A stretch of 64,000 nt of DNA from Pseudo-nitzschia pungens. Taxonomy: Eukaryota > Bacillariophyta > Bacillariophyceae > Bacillariales > Bacillariaceae. Below are positions 21,521 through 32,096 of the stretch, in pieces. The position numbers and the translations under genes were made by a program. Under the pieces are notes generated by a model that saw only the letters and a program-made list of their open reading frames with translations, searched no databases and was not told the DNA's origin. The first letter of the stretch is position 1, and the number at the start of each line of letters is the position of its first letter. The stretch is from positions 2,356,001 through 2,420,000 of the forward strand of contig CM074762.1 in assembly GCA_037355855.1 (NCBI GenBank). The letters are read 5' to 3'.

Positions 21521-22300
21521 TGGGGTATGTGGATCTGGTACTAATCCTACTGGAAGGGCCTAGCATTCTGTCTAGCATCCTGTTTAGTATCGCCTTTTCA
21601 GATCTACAGTTCCGTCTGTATCTTAGCATCCAATATATCATATTATTTAGAGCTGTTAAGTCTTGGGGTATGTGGATCTGGTACAAATCCCACTGGAAGG
21701 GCCTAGCATTCTGTCTAGCATCCTATTTAGTATCGCCTTTTCAGATCTACAGTTCCGTCCTTATCTTAGCATCCAATATATCTTATTATTTAGGGCTGTT
21801 AAGAGTTAGGGTATGTAGATCTGGTACAAATCCTACTGGAAGGGCCTAGCATTCTGTCTAGCATCCTGTTTAGTATCGCCTTTTCAGATCTACAGTTCTG
21901 TCTGTATCTTAGCATCCAATATATCTTATAATTTAGGTCTGCTAAGTCTTGGGGTATGTAGATCTGGTACAAATCCTACTGGAAGGGCCTAGCATTCTGT
22001 CTAGCATCCTGTTTAGTATCGCCTTTTCAGATCTACAGTTCTGTCTGTATCTTAGCATCCAATATATCTTATTATTTAGGGCTGTTAAGAGTTAGGGTAT
22101 GTAGATCTGGTACAAATCCTACTGGAAGGGCCTAGCATTCTGTCTAGCATCCTGTCTAGCATCCTGTCTAGTATCCTGTCTAGTATCCCCCTTTCAGTTC
22201 TACAGTTGCGTCTGTATCTTAGCATCCTGTACATCTTATAATATTGGGTTGCTAAGAGTTGGGGTATGTAGATCTGGTACAAATCCTACTGGAAGGGCAT
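21521..22300. repeat. 143-bp satellite, five full units and a partial one
   Basis: Units start at 21521, 21664, 21807, 21950, 22093 and 22260, each with T(G/A)GGGTATGT(G/A)GATCTGG. The period is exactly 143 bp four times. The fifth unit is 24 bp longer through extra copies of a nested 12-bp word (TCTAGCATCCTG and variants, about 22138-22190). The last unit is cut off near 22300. Identity between units looks very high, indicating recent amplification or homogenisation. Confidence 0.95.
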
Positions 22301-22697
22301 AGCTATAAAATGCACCATAATCACACGCTGACGGGACACTTACAACTCCACACGCTTTACCGGAGCGCCAATTTGAAGTAACCCTACCGAACGTTGATTC
22401 AATACTGCTAAGTGTTATTCCCGAACAATCAGGGACTCATTTTCAATGTGCCAGCTAACATACCGGTAACCTTACTCAACAATAGCATGATCCGGCGCTG
22501 TATGAATACGTGTCATGTTTCGTGTTGTTACGCACACCTTGGATCTCGGGGCAATCACTTTCAGATAAAGGATTCAAGCTCAATGGTCCCACAAAGTACG
22601 ACAAAACAAGGCTATGAGATTAGTGAGAAGATGGCACCAGCTATAACAATCCAGTTTTGTATCTGAAATCTGAAATCGCAATTCTAGTTTCATATAC

Positions 22698-24698
22698 ATG
22701 AAGCAAACGAAACACTGTGAAAATCTAACGACGAGGCCGAGAGCTGAGAAATTTCTGATGGGAAAAATCGAGTCGGAAATTGCCGAGCCACATAAAATAA
22801 TTCATTCCCCTTTTCCACGACGAAAGATGATACGAAATCGGACGTTTTTTTTCAAGTTGGTGGTTGCAATTATGGTGGCTGAGGTTCCAATATCCAATTC
22901 GTTCGTAGAACAATTCCGAAATCGCAAGCAGCCACGATTGATATCTCCAACGTCATTAAATCGGTTCGATCATCACCGATCGACTACGTCGACAACGCAT
23001 CGCAGGGCATCTGGAACAGATCCGCAACAAGATGAAGGTGAAGAAGGAAAAGCAGCATCTGAACCGCTGAGAACGAACAATGGATTCGCTAATGGTAACG
23101 AAACGAGTACACTTGGATCAAACAATGGAAGTAACCTCTATAACCAGGCACAAGATACTCTACGTGGTTCAAGTAGCATGATGAAAGCAGAAGATTTAGC
23201 TCCCCCCGACCTGATCGATCCTCCCACAGTCAGCCAGAGTCCTGATCGGGCAATCAGTATTGTATCAGAACTAAAGTCAAACGCCGCATTGTTCGCTGCG
23301 TTTGCTTACGGGTCGCTAAATTTGCCTGGGACGCTAACGGTATCGGAAAGCAAAGTCACCTCTGTCACCACATCTCTATCGATTTCCAGACCCCTACCTG
23401 ACTCGGATCTCATCAGGACATTTGTAGTCCTCGATGTGTGCACGCTATGTCTCATGATTTCATGTGTTGCTGCTTCCCAACTACTGATCTACCGTTTGAC
23501 AGATGGAAGCTACGAGGACGTGGATTACTACAACTCACCGGAAAACCTGTTCGACGGCAACACTCCGAGTTCCAGGAAGAAGAAAAATTCCAGAGAATCA
23601 GCTTTGGGTCGTTTGGTGACAACGTATCGAAACGAATTTACAGTGGCGCGGATCACATTCGATCTCGGATTGGTAACCTTGTTGTTGGCGGTGGGAGTGA
23701 GATCTCTTGCAATATTTGACGAGGACATCGTAGTCCCCGTGGCGATTGTTCTAGGTATAACAGCCATCTTTTTGGCTGTGGCATACCTCACCACCTATGT
23801 CGAAGTGTTTCGAACAGCAGAGAATATACCAGAGCGTCCTCTTTTTTCTATAGCATTCCCGTTTTTATCAAAGGGTGAAGAAAAAAATAACGATGATGCC
23901 AACACTGATCGAGATGACAACAGTTTAAGTCAAACTATCCCCCAGATATTTTTGCCTATTTCGTTGGCATCGATCGGGCTGGGGTTATTTTTCACATTCA
24001 ATGATGGGTCTGTTTCCTCCGAATCCAATTTATCTCGTTTAGGTCCGTATGACGTCACCTCCGGAGCAACTAAGTTACGGGTAGTTACCGAGAAGATCGA
24101 TTCGGAGAAGGTGAAGCTCGATGCAAAAGTGAAGATCAAGCGCATCGAAGAGCAAGAACAGCAACGAAAAAAACGGGCCGAACGACGAGCTACTGGTAGC
24201 AACGATAAAGCTAAAGGGAGAAAGGCATCGGAAAAAGCGGAAGCAACCAACAAGGCAAAGGCAGAAGCTGAATCCGCGAAGAAGAAAGCTGCCGATGACG
24301 AGGCGAAAAAGAAAGCAGATATAGAGGCGAGGAAGAAAGCAGAAATGGAATCAAAGAAGAAGGCAGAACAAGAGGCAAAACAGAAAGCTGATGAAGAAGC
24401 AAAGAAGAAGGCAGAACAAGAAGCGAAATTCAAGGCCGAAGAAGAAGCAAAGAAGAAGGCAGAGAGTGAGATGAAACAAAAACTGGACGAAGGAGACAAA
24501 CCAAAGTTGGAGGAAGCTGCAACGAAGAGGGCAGAAGAAGAAATTAAAAAAAAGACCGAGGAAGAAGCAAAGAATAAGGCAATGGAGGAAGCGAATGCCG
24601 CTGCCGAAGCCAAAGCTAAGGCCGAAGCTGCAATCGATGTAGCTAGGAAGAAAACAGAGGAAGAATCGGCATCCTCACAAAAAGCAACCACAAGTTAG
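22698..24698 (+). CDS. Membrane protein with long Lys/Glu/Ala coiled coil
   Basis: 666 residues, intronless, ATG 22698. An internal ATG at 22827 (MIRNRTFFFKLVVAIMVAEV…SNSF) would begin with a signal peptide followed by a Ser-Phe junction, as in diatom plastid precursors, and may be the true start. Membrane segments are seen at about residues 236-265, 313-340, 345-368 and 412-433. From about residue 470 to 655 the chain is a charged coiled coil of EEAKKKAEQEAK-type heptads, like TolA or caldesmon-type repeats. The pattern of four membrane spans plus a long soluble helix suggests an anchored scaffold or tether, possibly in a plastid envelope. I do not recognise a family. The antisense strand is also open because of the repetitive codons. 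Confidence 0.7.
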   Translation: MKQTKHCENLTTRPRAEKFLMGKIESEIAEPHKIIHSPFPRRKMIRNRTFFFKLVVAIMVAEVPISNSFVEQFRNRKQPRLISPTSLNRFDHHRSTTSTTHRRASGTDPQQDEGEEGKAASEPLRTNNGFANGNETSTLGSNNGSNLYNQAQDTLRGSSSMMKAEDLAPPDLIDPPTVSQSPDRAISIVSELKSNAALFAAFAYGSLNLPGTLTVSESKVTSVTTSLSISRPLPDSDLIRTFVVLDVCTLCLMISCVAASQLLIYRLTDGSYEDVDYYNSPENLFDGNTPSSRKKKNSRESALGRLVTTYRNEFTVARITFDLGLVTLLLAVGVRSLAIFDEDIVVPVAIVLGITAIFLAVAYLTTYVEVFRTAENIPERPLFSIAFPFLSKGEEKNNDDANTDRDDNSLSQTIPQIFLPISLASIGLGLFFTFNDGSVSSESNLSRLGPYDVTSGATKLRVVTEKIDSEKVKLDAKVKIKRIEEQEQQRKKRAERRATGSNDKAKGRKASEKAEATNKAKAEAESAKKKAADDEAKKKADIEARKKAEMESKKKAEQEAKQKADEEAKKKAEQEAKFKAEEEAKKKAESEMKQKLDEGDKPKLEEAATKRAEEEIKKKTEEEAKNKAMEEANAAAEAKAKAEAAIDVARKKTEEESASSQKATTS

Positions 24699-24838
24699 AT
24701 TGAAAATGCAACGATTAGATAGATAGAGAAGAGATGGCGGGAAGCGGACAAGATAGACCAAAACTTCCATCGAGGTTGACGGTAATAATATCTGTAGCAA
24801 CCACACAACATATTAGTAGATGCAATCATAAAGTAGTA

Positions 24839-25690
24839 TTACTGATATTTTATGCCACCCATAAATTTCCTAGCATCGGGAACGCTACCGTTGAAGTCGG
24901 CTCCGCTAAAATCGAATCCAGGGTTTTCTTCTTGAAACCGCTGCAACATCAAATCCTTCTTGACTTGTTCTTTGGACAATGGATCCATAGTTGTGGCAGC
25001 AGTCTTGGTGTGGGTCGTGCTTGCCTTTCCTCCACGTGCTGCTGCATTGGGATTTCCTTTCAGTGCGGCGTCCCACACTGTGCCGCGATTTGCTTTGATC
25101 AAAGTAACGACAATAATCTTCCTCCGAGCTACCCTACTTTTGTTGTTGGTCTTTCCGTCATCGTCCCCATCGTAGTCTTCCAGCGTCCACGTCGATTCAT
25201 CGACGTCAACCGTCCCATAGGTGGCCTCGTTTAGAAACCATTGGGTTTGCTTGTCGATTCCATCGCTAGTAGTACTATGGCCTACCAGACCTAGTTTGAA
25301 GTGGTTTGCCGAGATGACGCAATTGATTTGATTTCCCCTTGTGACGTATGGCGGAGGGAGGATGTAAATCGTCATCTCGTCGAGGCTTTGCTCGAATTCA
25401 TAGATAGTTCGGCCATTGTATTCGAAACGATACCGTCCCAAAGTTTTGTCGCGTACAATGGAACCGCCAAGAGGTGGTTGGTTGGCTTCACCGTTTTCGT
25501 TACTGGTACCTCTGATACTAGTATGGGATGGGACAGGAGTTGCAGCGTGGGACGGAGAAGCAGCGGCAGCCGCTGTCGTTGTCGAGCATTTCCGAGCGAT
25601 TTCCTTGGCAGCATTTTCGTCTTTTTCGTCGTCGTCACTACTATCTTCCGTCAAGTGGTCGAATTTGGAATAATCTGTTAGCTTGCTCAT
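24839..25690 (-). CDS. CS-domain (NudC-like) co-chaperone protein
   Basis: 283 residues, intronless, ATG 25690. The N-terminus is acidic and Ala/Ser-rich. A p23/CS-like beta domain follows: DEMTIYILPPPYVTRGNQIN, CVISANHFKLGLVGH, TQWFLNEATYGTVDVDESTW, VVTLIKANRGTVWDAALKG. Its C-terminal tail has QRFQEENPGFDFSGADFNGS VPDARKFMGG, the FDFSGA motif of NUDCD2-like proteins. Family members act with Hsp90 in folding of dynein-associated and other clients. An Asp/Lys insert splits the domain near residue 180. It is convergent with the coiled-coil membrane protein (141 bp apart). Confidence 0.75.
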   Translation of the reverse strand: MSKLTDYSKFDHLTEDSSDDDEKDENAAKEIARKCSTTTAAAAASPSHAATPVPSHTSIRGTSNENGEANQPPLGGSIVRDKTLGRYRFEYNGRTIYEFEQSLDEMTIYILPPPYVTRGNQINCVISANHFKLGLVGHSTTSDGIDKQTQWFLNEATYGTVDVDESTWTLEDYDGDDDGKTNNKSRVARRKIIVVTLIKANRGTVWDAALKGNPNAAARGGKASTTHTKTAATTMDPLSKEQVKKDLMLQRFQEENPGFDFSGADFNGSVPDARKFMGGIKYQ

Positions 25691-26907
25691 GCCGAGTTAA
25701 CTATATGACATTCGCCGTTCACGATTGTTGGTAGTCTCGTTTGTACCGGTAGACAATGTGATCTGTCTCAAGTGCGTCCATCACTGGTTAACCTTACTTG
25801 TCGCACTTGATAGTCGAAGAAGAGACATGTTACCAGTAACCTTAGCGGGACCTCGACATCACTCTCAATCATCTCAATCAATCACGCGGGAAAAATCACG
25901 TATCGTACGTACCATTACAGGGTAAGGCTTACAGTAAGGTTTAAGTAAACCTTACGGTAACTTACGAGTACCGGTACGTTGCCTTTGAAAAAATGAAATA
26001 CATGTACCAGTACGAGTAACCTTTTAAAAGGTTACTCCGAACGAATTTGGCTACAAACCAGTTCTCGAATCGTACGAGTACGTTCTGCACGTGTACGAGT
26101 ACGAGTAAGATTAACCTTACTGCTGATTATCATTATTTTTTTTGATGGTAAGATTACTACCGTTGTTCATGACTTTGTTTAGGACTATAACAGTCTTCAT
26201 TCAACGGAAGAGAGGGCGTGCGGTAAAATTCAAATTTTGCGACAAGCCTAAAACCGACGGTACAAGTAAGGTTAATACCGGTAAGTTACTCGTATTTTTT
26301 TTGATTGAGAAAGAGCCAGAAGCCTACCGTAACCTTACTTTTTGAAAAGAGCCAGAACCCGGTTTTGTCCCTTGACATCTGCCACCGGCAGGCGGGTATT
26401 CGTACCGGTACAGGTAATCTTAGTGATCGTACATTCGAACATTGTACATGGACGGATGTGCGAATGTACGTACTGACAGTAAGATAACCTTACTGGTACT
26501 TCGGCGAGATAGCTGCTATCTTCTTCGTACTCGTACTTCTTCTGTAGCTACTAGTACAAAAATCACCTTGCTGCTGTTCTCACGGTGCCGAAAGGTCCAT
26601 TCCCTCGAACTTTTCCTTTTTCGTTGTCAAAAACGAGAAGGACAATCAGAGCATTCTGTAGCACAACGACAACTCACCCTTCTAGAACAAAACTTTTGAG
26701 ATACTCTCGTCATGGGACAGAAGACACGCAACTCTTTCTTCCTGACATGTTGTTGTAACGTCTTGATAAAGACAGCCTTACAACGAGCGTAGACAAAGCG
26801 AATCCGGAGAAAAATTCCAAATAGAAAACAAAGCAGTGGAAGAAATTTGGGAGACTGAGATTTAGAAAGGAAGGTCAAGCTTTGAATACAATCCTGTAAA
26901 CTCCAGA
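25691..26907. other. Divergent intergenic region, densest in GTAAGGTTAC words
   Basis: Region between the CS-domain gene (-) and the PP2C gene (+). GTAAGGCTTAC, GTAAGGTTTA, GTAAACCTTAC, GGTAACTTAC and GAGTACCGGTACG follow each other within 25917-25980. More lie at 25745, 25786, 25831, 26015-26035, 26095-26120, 26262-26290, 26325-26340, 26400-26420 and 26475-26500. No gene seen; both promoters must lie here. Confidence 0.6.
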
Positions 26908-29900
26908 ATGGGGGTAACAGAGGACAATGTCAATCTCCATACGGTCGGAAGGAAAGATGAGAAGGAATCCATCGGTGAGGGTCACGGTTTCGGAACCAAG
27001 AACAGCAAATCATCCGATGAGATTGGGTTGCGAGTTCCGCCGACTGCTTCTGAGAAGGAACGCAGCGCGAGCGAAATCAGCAGTGACAGCAAGCTGGTGG
27101 GTCCAACGCTTTTGAGTCCCGGACCTCTGGCATCTTCAACGCTTGTTGTTTTGACAGATAGAAAACACTCAGCGGATAGCGACAGCAAAAATTACTGTGG
27201 TACCAACAAGAAGCACAAAAACCATGGCGATGTCGACGGGAACAATGCTTGTGGGAAAGCTGTCGTTGTACCCCCTGCTGTTCATGCTTCTACAGCAGCT
27301 TCTTCTGCATCGCTGATGGCGTCTTCGGAGGTGAGGATGAACTGAGAACAAATCGAATTTTTGTATGATACGTAGGATTGGAACATCAGTTGCACAAAGT
27401 TTTGGGCACCCATGAAATATTCTATCTCACTGGATACCACACTTCACGACCGATCATAGCAGTAAAGTCCGTAACATGCGCATGCCGTTGTTGATTCTCA
27501 TCCCCATCTCACCTCCAGCTTTTATCCTGCTCGATTTTGATCAATTTCTAAAACGGACCAATGGAATAACAAAAACCCAACGCAAACAATGTGATACCGG
27601 ATCACTTTTTGATTCGCATCCACAGGAAGAAAGCGTTGCAGAACTCGGAGCGGTCAGTCGTAATCATGGTTCTGTAGAAGAATGCAATGGCAGCGATAGA
27701 AAAGCTGTACATATTAAGCAAAGGAACGAATACAAAGAAGTTAAAAAAATCCACGAACACGCAAGGGGATCAACTTCTACACCTTCTTATTCCAATCTCC
27801 TTCTCAACCAGCAACAGCAGCCGCAGCGAGAGGAGCAGCAAGAGCAGCAGCAGCAGCAACGACATAAATATGCCAACGCCAGTCATTGCGATGCCAACAG
27901 CTCAATCATACACACTTCTCCACATCCATCGTCTTTACAGACACCTCCGCAGCATTGTACACACGCCCCGACTTCTTTGCCAACCTTCAACGAACCCAGG
28001 TCCTGCATGTGGACTTCATCCCATGCCGCCAATGCACCATCGGAAGATCGGAGTGCCTCTCTCGTCAATGTCCTCTTGCAACCCCTCCCACACACGAATT
28101 TTGACTCAGAAACTCAAATACAAGACAACTTCAACGACGGAGAATATCGTTCCCTGATACGTTTAAATCTGTGGTCGGTCATCGACGGACACGGCGGTGG
28201 ATGCGTTGCGACCTATGCATCCGAGGTTTTGTTGCCACACATTGCCGCCTCGATTTCGAGAGCAATGGGTTGTGCCATTGTAAGCCGTGGTGTGTGTTTG
28301 GTAAACGGACAACTCAGAGATGCCAACGCTCTGGACCTCGATGGACTCATCAAAACCACCGGATCAGATCGAAGTCAGTCGAATCCAAACTCGATACATT
28401 ATCGATCACCGTACGAAGCTGCGGCAAACATGAGCAACACGGACTTTTCTGACAAGGAAGACGATGAAGAGGACGATGATAATGCCACAAAACCAGCAGT
28501 AGTAGAGGTGAAACAGCGCAAGCGTCAACGCGGTCCTCAACATCAAAACCCACACGTAGAGGACCACCACCAGCAACAGAACAATAGCGACACTCAATCC
28601 CACGGTTGCAGTGCGCCTTCCCCGGCCTCGACTACGCCCTCTCAACAAGCATCTCCGTCCCCTCTACCCCAACAACCCCAGGGAAGAACACCATCAAGGC
28701 GACCAAGCACAGATCATATCAGAGCAGAAGTATCATCATCGATAAATCGATCCGAATCTTCCGTCAAAACTTCTGTAAAAACATCGGCATCGGTCGGTGT
28801 GGCAAGAGATGGTGCTCCAGCGGGGACACATTCTCCCCAAGAACAGTCGGCCATTATCAATGCAATTACTCAGTCCTTCTTGTCTGTCGACGAGGGATGG
28901 ATCAATTCGATTGATCCAGTTGCTACCCACCAAACCTCGTGTCAATCCAACGGACGATGGAACAGTGGTGCTTGCGTTCTTACTGTCATGAGTGTCCAGC
29001 GCCTAGAGTGGACCAGTGTTTCGTCCTCGTCGGAGAGGGGCAATATCGAGGACGAATACGATGGAGGTGGTGGTTTGGGGGCAGGAGATGGGGGAGACGG
29101 TGGCCACGACACGTCTCAAAACAAAGACGCAGCAAGAAGAAGAAGAATCGATCATAACGAAAACCGGGCATTGAAGATGGCGAGCTCACTAAGTACGATT
29201 TCTTCGACTTCCTCCCTCACAACAACTGATGACAGGATACGTAACAATGCCTCGGGTCTAGAATCGGAAATTACGGAGACCGAAGGAGAAGAAGACGATC
29301 ACAGCGGTCGTGATAGTGGGGACAAACCTAAGAAGTCTCGATGGCGCAATAATACGCACCATTCTGATCGAAACGACGACACGAATGTGCCCAAAGAGTC
29401 GCTAATTAGCGCTCCTGGTGGGTGCTCGTGCCATTGCTACCGTGCCTACGATGCTATGTTGTACACCGCACACGTCGGGGACTGCAGGGCGGTCATGTTA
29501 GGATCTGCCCCACCCAGAACTATCAATGTTCGAGGCTCGGCGTCGTCGGCCAAGTCGAGTGCAGCAACTAGTGCGAGTCCGATTGGTGCCGGTGGTCCAG
29601 GAAATCAAACCGACGATGAATCTAGCCATCACAGTTCGGACGAGGTGCGTTGCCAAAAAGTGCCCATTCTAGTGTTGATTGCTTATTCAATTCCAAAGAG
29701 GAAAGAAAAGAGAGTACATCCTTTCTCACTCTCTCCTTTCACTGTTCCCTTTGCTCATGCGATTTTGATTTTAGACCGAATGTTTGAGTAGTTCTGACCA
29801 CGACGCTGATAGCAGTGACGATGAGGACATCATGATGGAACTAGAAGACCGCCGTCAACGTCGTCAAAACAACCCTCACCTCGATGGGGCACCAGCTGTT

Positions 29901-31349
29901 ACGAAGTCGACCGTAACTCCTGGCAATACTGGCACGGCATCCGCTCCTTACATGACACTGATGCGTGGTCGACAGCCTGCTCGACCTAGACGGTCGCGCC
30001 GCCGACGCTACGAAGACCTAGGCATGGCAGCTCCATACATTGCTCTTCCACCATTGGAGAGCTTTCGTTCAATCGAAATCGAGATAGATCCTGATTACGA
30101 CAAAAATCGAAGGAGACGCCACCGCCATCGGAGTCACAATAATAGCAGCAAAAGCCAAGAAAACAAAAATAGCAACGACGATGGTATTAATGGCGGAAAA
30201 TCTCTTGCCGGAGGTGGGAACAACGGAAACCAATCCGAGGCTTCCTCATCCTCATCCTCATCGCCATCTTCGCAAGACAGCCGCGAATTTCCACCCGCTA
30301 TCATTTTGCCACCAAACGTTCGTCCCATTGATCTCACCACAGATCATTCTGCATATAACCCGTACGTTTTTCAAAGCTGCAGTCAATCCTCTTTTTTGCA
30401 CGAGCTTCTTCAGCTGCTCAAACCTGTCATTGCGAATTGCATTTCTCATATTATTTATTTATTTATTTGTTCTAATCTATTCTCTCTGGCGTTTGCGATT
30501 CTTCACCAAAGTGCCGAAGTAACGGCTGTCCTACGTCGGTGCAATAATGCTCCTCGTGCAATATCAGCAGGCTTGGGGGGCGGGATCAAGCGAGTGGCGG
30601 GAAGTTTGGCCGTTACAAGGGCACTGGGAGACGCCTACCTCAAAACTCCTCGCTTGTCTTTCTTCCCATACAAAACTCATACCCCTTACATTACTGCTAG
30701 GCCGGAAGTCAATTGCCGCCCGCTAGTCAAGGGAGGTGACAAGGTATTAATGCTTGCTACTGACGGAGTCTGGGAAAGGGCCGGTGGCGAAGACGTTCTA
30801 AGGTGGGTTAGAACGTTCTACTCAGAGCGGCTAGCCGAAGCTGAGAGACGGAAAAATATTGGCAGATTGAACAAAATCGAAAATCAGCATCTCCATCGCC
30901 ACAGCAGTTCCGATGAAGGAGACATGAGCGTAGGCAATGCGTCTAATGCTACCGCCACCAACAATTCTATGAGTGACGAGGACAGCGTTGATTCGCAACA
31001 TGGTAACAGGAAAACCGAATTACCTCAAATCGATACAGCGAGTGCCGGTGTAGATGCAGCGTCCGTAGGTGCCGAAGAGAATGGATCCAGCAAGCGAGCC
31101 TTATCACCTCCTGCCGCGGCAAATGCGGCAAAGCGAAGAAAGTTGACACGACGTGCCACACCATTTGGTTCACGACGAAACTCAACAGTAGCAGATGTCA
31201 TTGTCCGTCGAGTTCTCAACAAAGTCCGGCGAGCTAGGAATATTTCTAGTCTTCATGCTCTCATGTCGTTGCCACCGGGTCGTGCCCGACGTTCCAAGCA
31301 CGACGATATTACTGTGTGCGTAGTAGACCTATCCTCATTCATCTCGTGA
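26908..31349 (+). CDS. PP2C-family protein phosphatase with very large insertions, four exons
   Basis: Exons are 26908-27330, 27626-29644, 29775-30361 and 30512-31349. All are GT-AG and in phase, giving 1288 residues. PPM/PP2C motifs appear in order: LWSVIDGHGGGCVATYASEV (metal-binding DGHGG), LYTAHVGDCRAVMLG (GDSR-type), VTAVLRRCNNAPRAISAGLG, VAGSLAVTRALGDAYLK, KVLMLATDGVWERAGGEDVL (metal Asp) and KHDDITVCVVDL (metal Asp). The expected role is Mg/Mn-dependent Ser/Thr dephosphorylation. About 425 residues of Ser, Gln, Asp and His-rich sequence separate the first two motifs. A further Asp/Arg-rich insert follows the second, and a third (about 120 residues) precedes the last. The third intron (150 bp) has no stop and stays in frame if retained. 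The first exon join is the least certain. Confidence 0.75.
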
Positions 31350-32096
31350 TCAAAACCACAGAAGGAATGAAGGAGGGCTAGATCGTTGAATCTGGAATGT
31401 CGCACCTCGGGCATTTTTCTATGGGTATTTGGTCGCTTCGGAGATTTTCCCTAATTTTGTTGCGAGTTCGTACAAAATATAATGATCGGTCTCTATTTTC
31501 AACAGTACGAACCAGTGACCAACTGAACTAGCATGAGCAAATTACAAATCTTGACCTTGGCGTTGGAACTAAGCCGAAAATATTTGTGTAGGATTTAGTA
31601 CAGTTTCTAAGTGTCTCGGCGCAGTTAACACGTTGACTCGAACGTACCGGTACGAGTTCGAGTGGTACAAAGTGAAAGCACTCGTAAGATTTACCCGGGT
31701 ACATGACCTAGTATTATTATTAGTACGGAGTAGTATTATTGTTAGTTGTTGATAGCTTTGTAGTACACGTACCGGTACTGGTAACCTTACTACCATTATT
31801 TTGTGTACTACGAGTGGGCTTCGTTCTCTACCGGTAACCTTGCTGTCGCATCGTTTCCTGAAACCCACGAAAAATCGTGACACAACACTGATATCTCATA
31901 AAAATTAAAATAAACTCACAGCTACGAAGTAACAACCAGCTCCAACAGATAATCTCAAGCCGCGAGTCAGTACAACGCAACCTGGAAGTGGATTACCGAC
32001 ACCAGCAAAAGGAATCATCGAAAAGGACCCATTCCCCAGATCTCGAGGAACCTATTTCAGTTGCGCGCACCGTACACAATCTAAATCACACCCAAA
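31350..32096. other. Intergenic region with GTAACCTTAC/TACCGGTAC words
   Basis: Words cluster at 31645-31655 (GTACCGGTACGAG), 31768-31795 (GTACCGGTACTGGTAACCTT) and 31828-31842. It separates PP2C from TFIIF alpha, which are codirectional, so it carries the PP2C 3' region and the TFIIF alpha promoter. Confidence 0.5.

Larger units (their letters stand above)
19626..22697. other. 3-kb gene-poor, repeat-rich region
   Basis: Contains word-dense DNA (20267-20300 with repeated GTAAGGTTTACCGTAAGG), a complete copy of the inverted-repeat element (20374-21038), a TACTAC-rich tract (about 21280-21480) and a 143-bp satellite (21521-22300). A 143-codon frame at 19657 has an ATG but overlaps the likely sulfotransferase 3' UTR and shows no domain character. 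Confidence 0.6.

Noticed and set aside
23930..24691. 253-codon Ser/Ala/Phe-rich minus frame
   Set aside because: Produced by the Lys/Glu/Ala repeats of the coiled coil read backwards.
26908..27345. Exon 1 of PP2C as a separate small gene
   Set aside because: It ends in a GAG|GTGAGG donor and its low-complexity style matches the downstream exon; a single gene is preferred, though this join is the weakest in the model.
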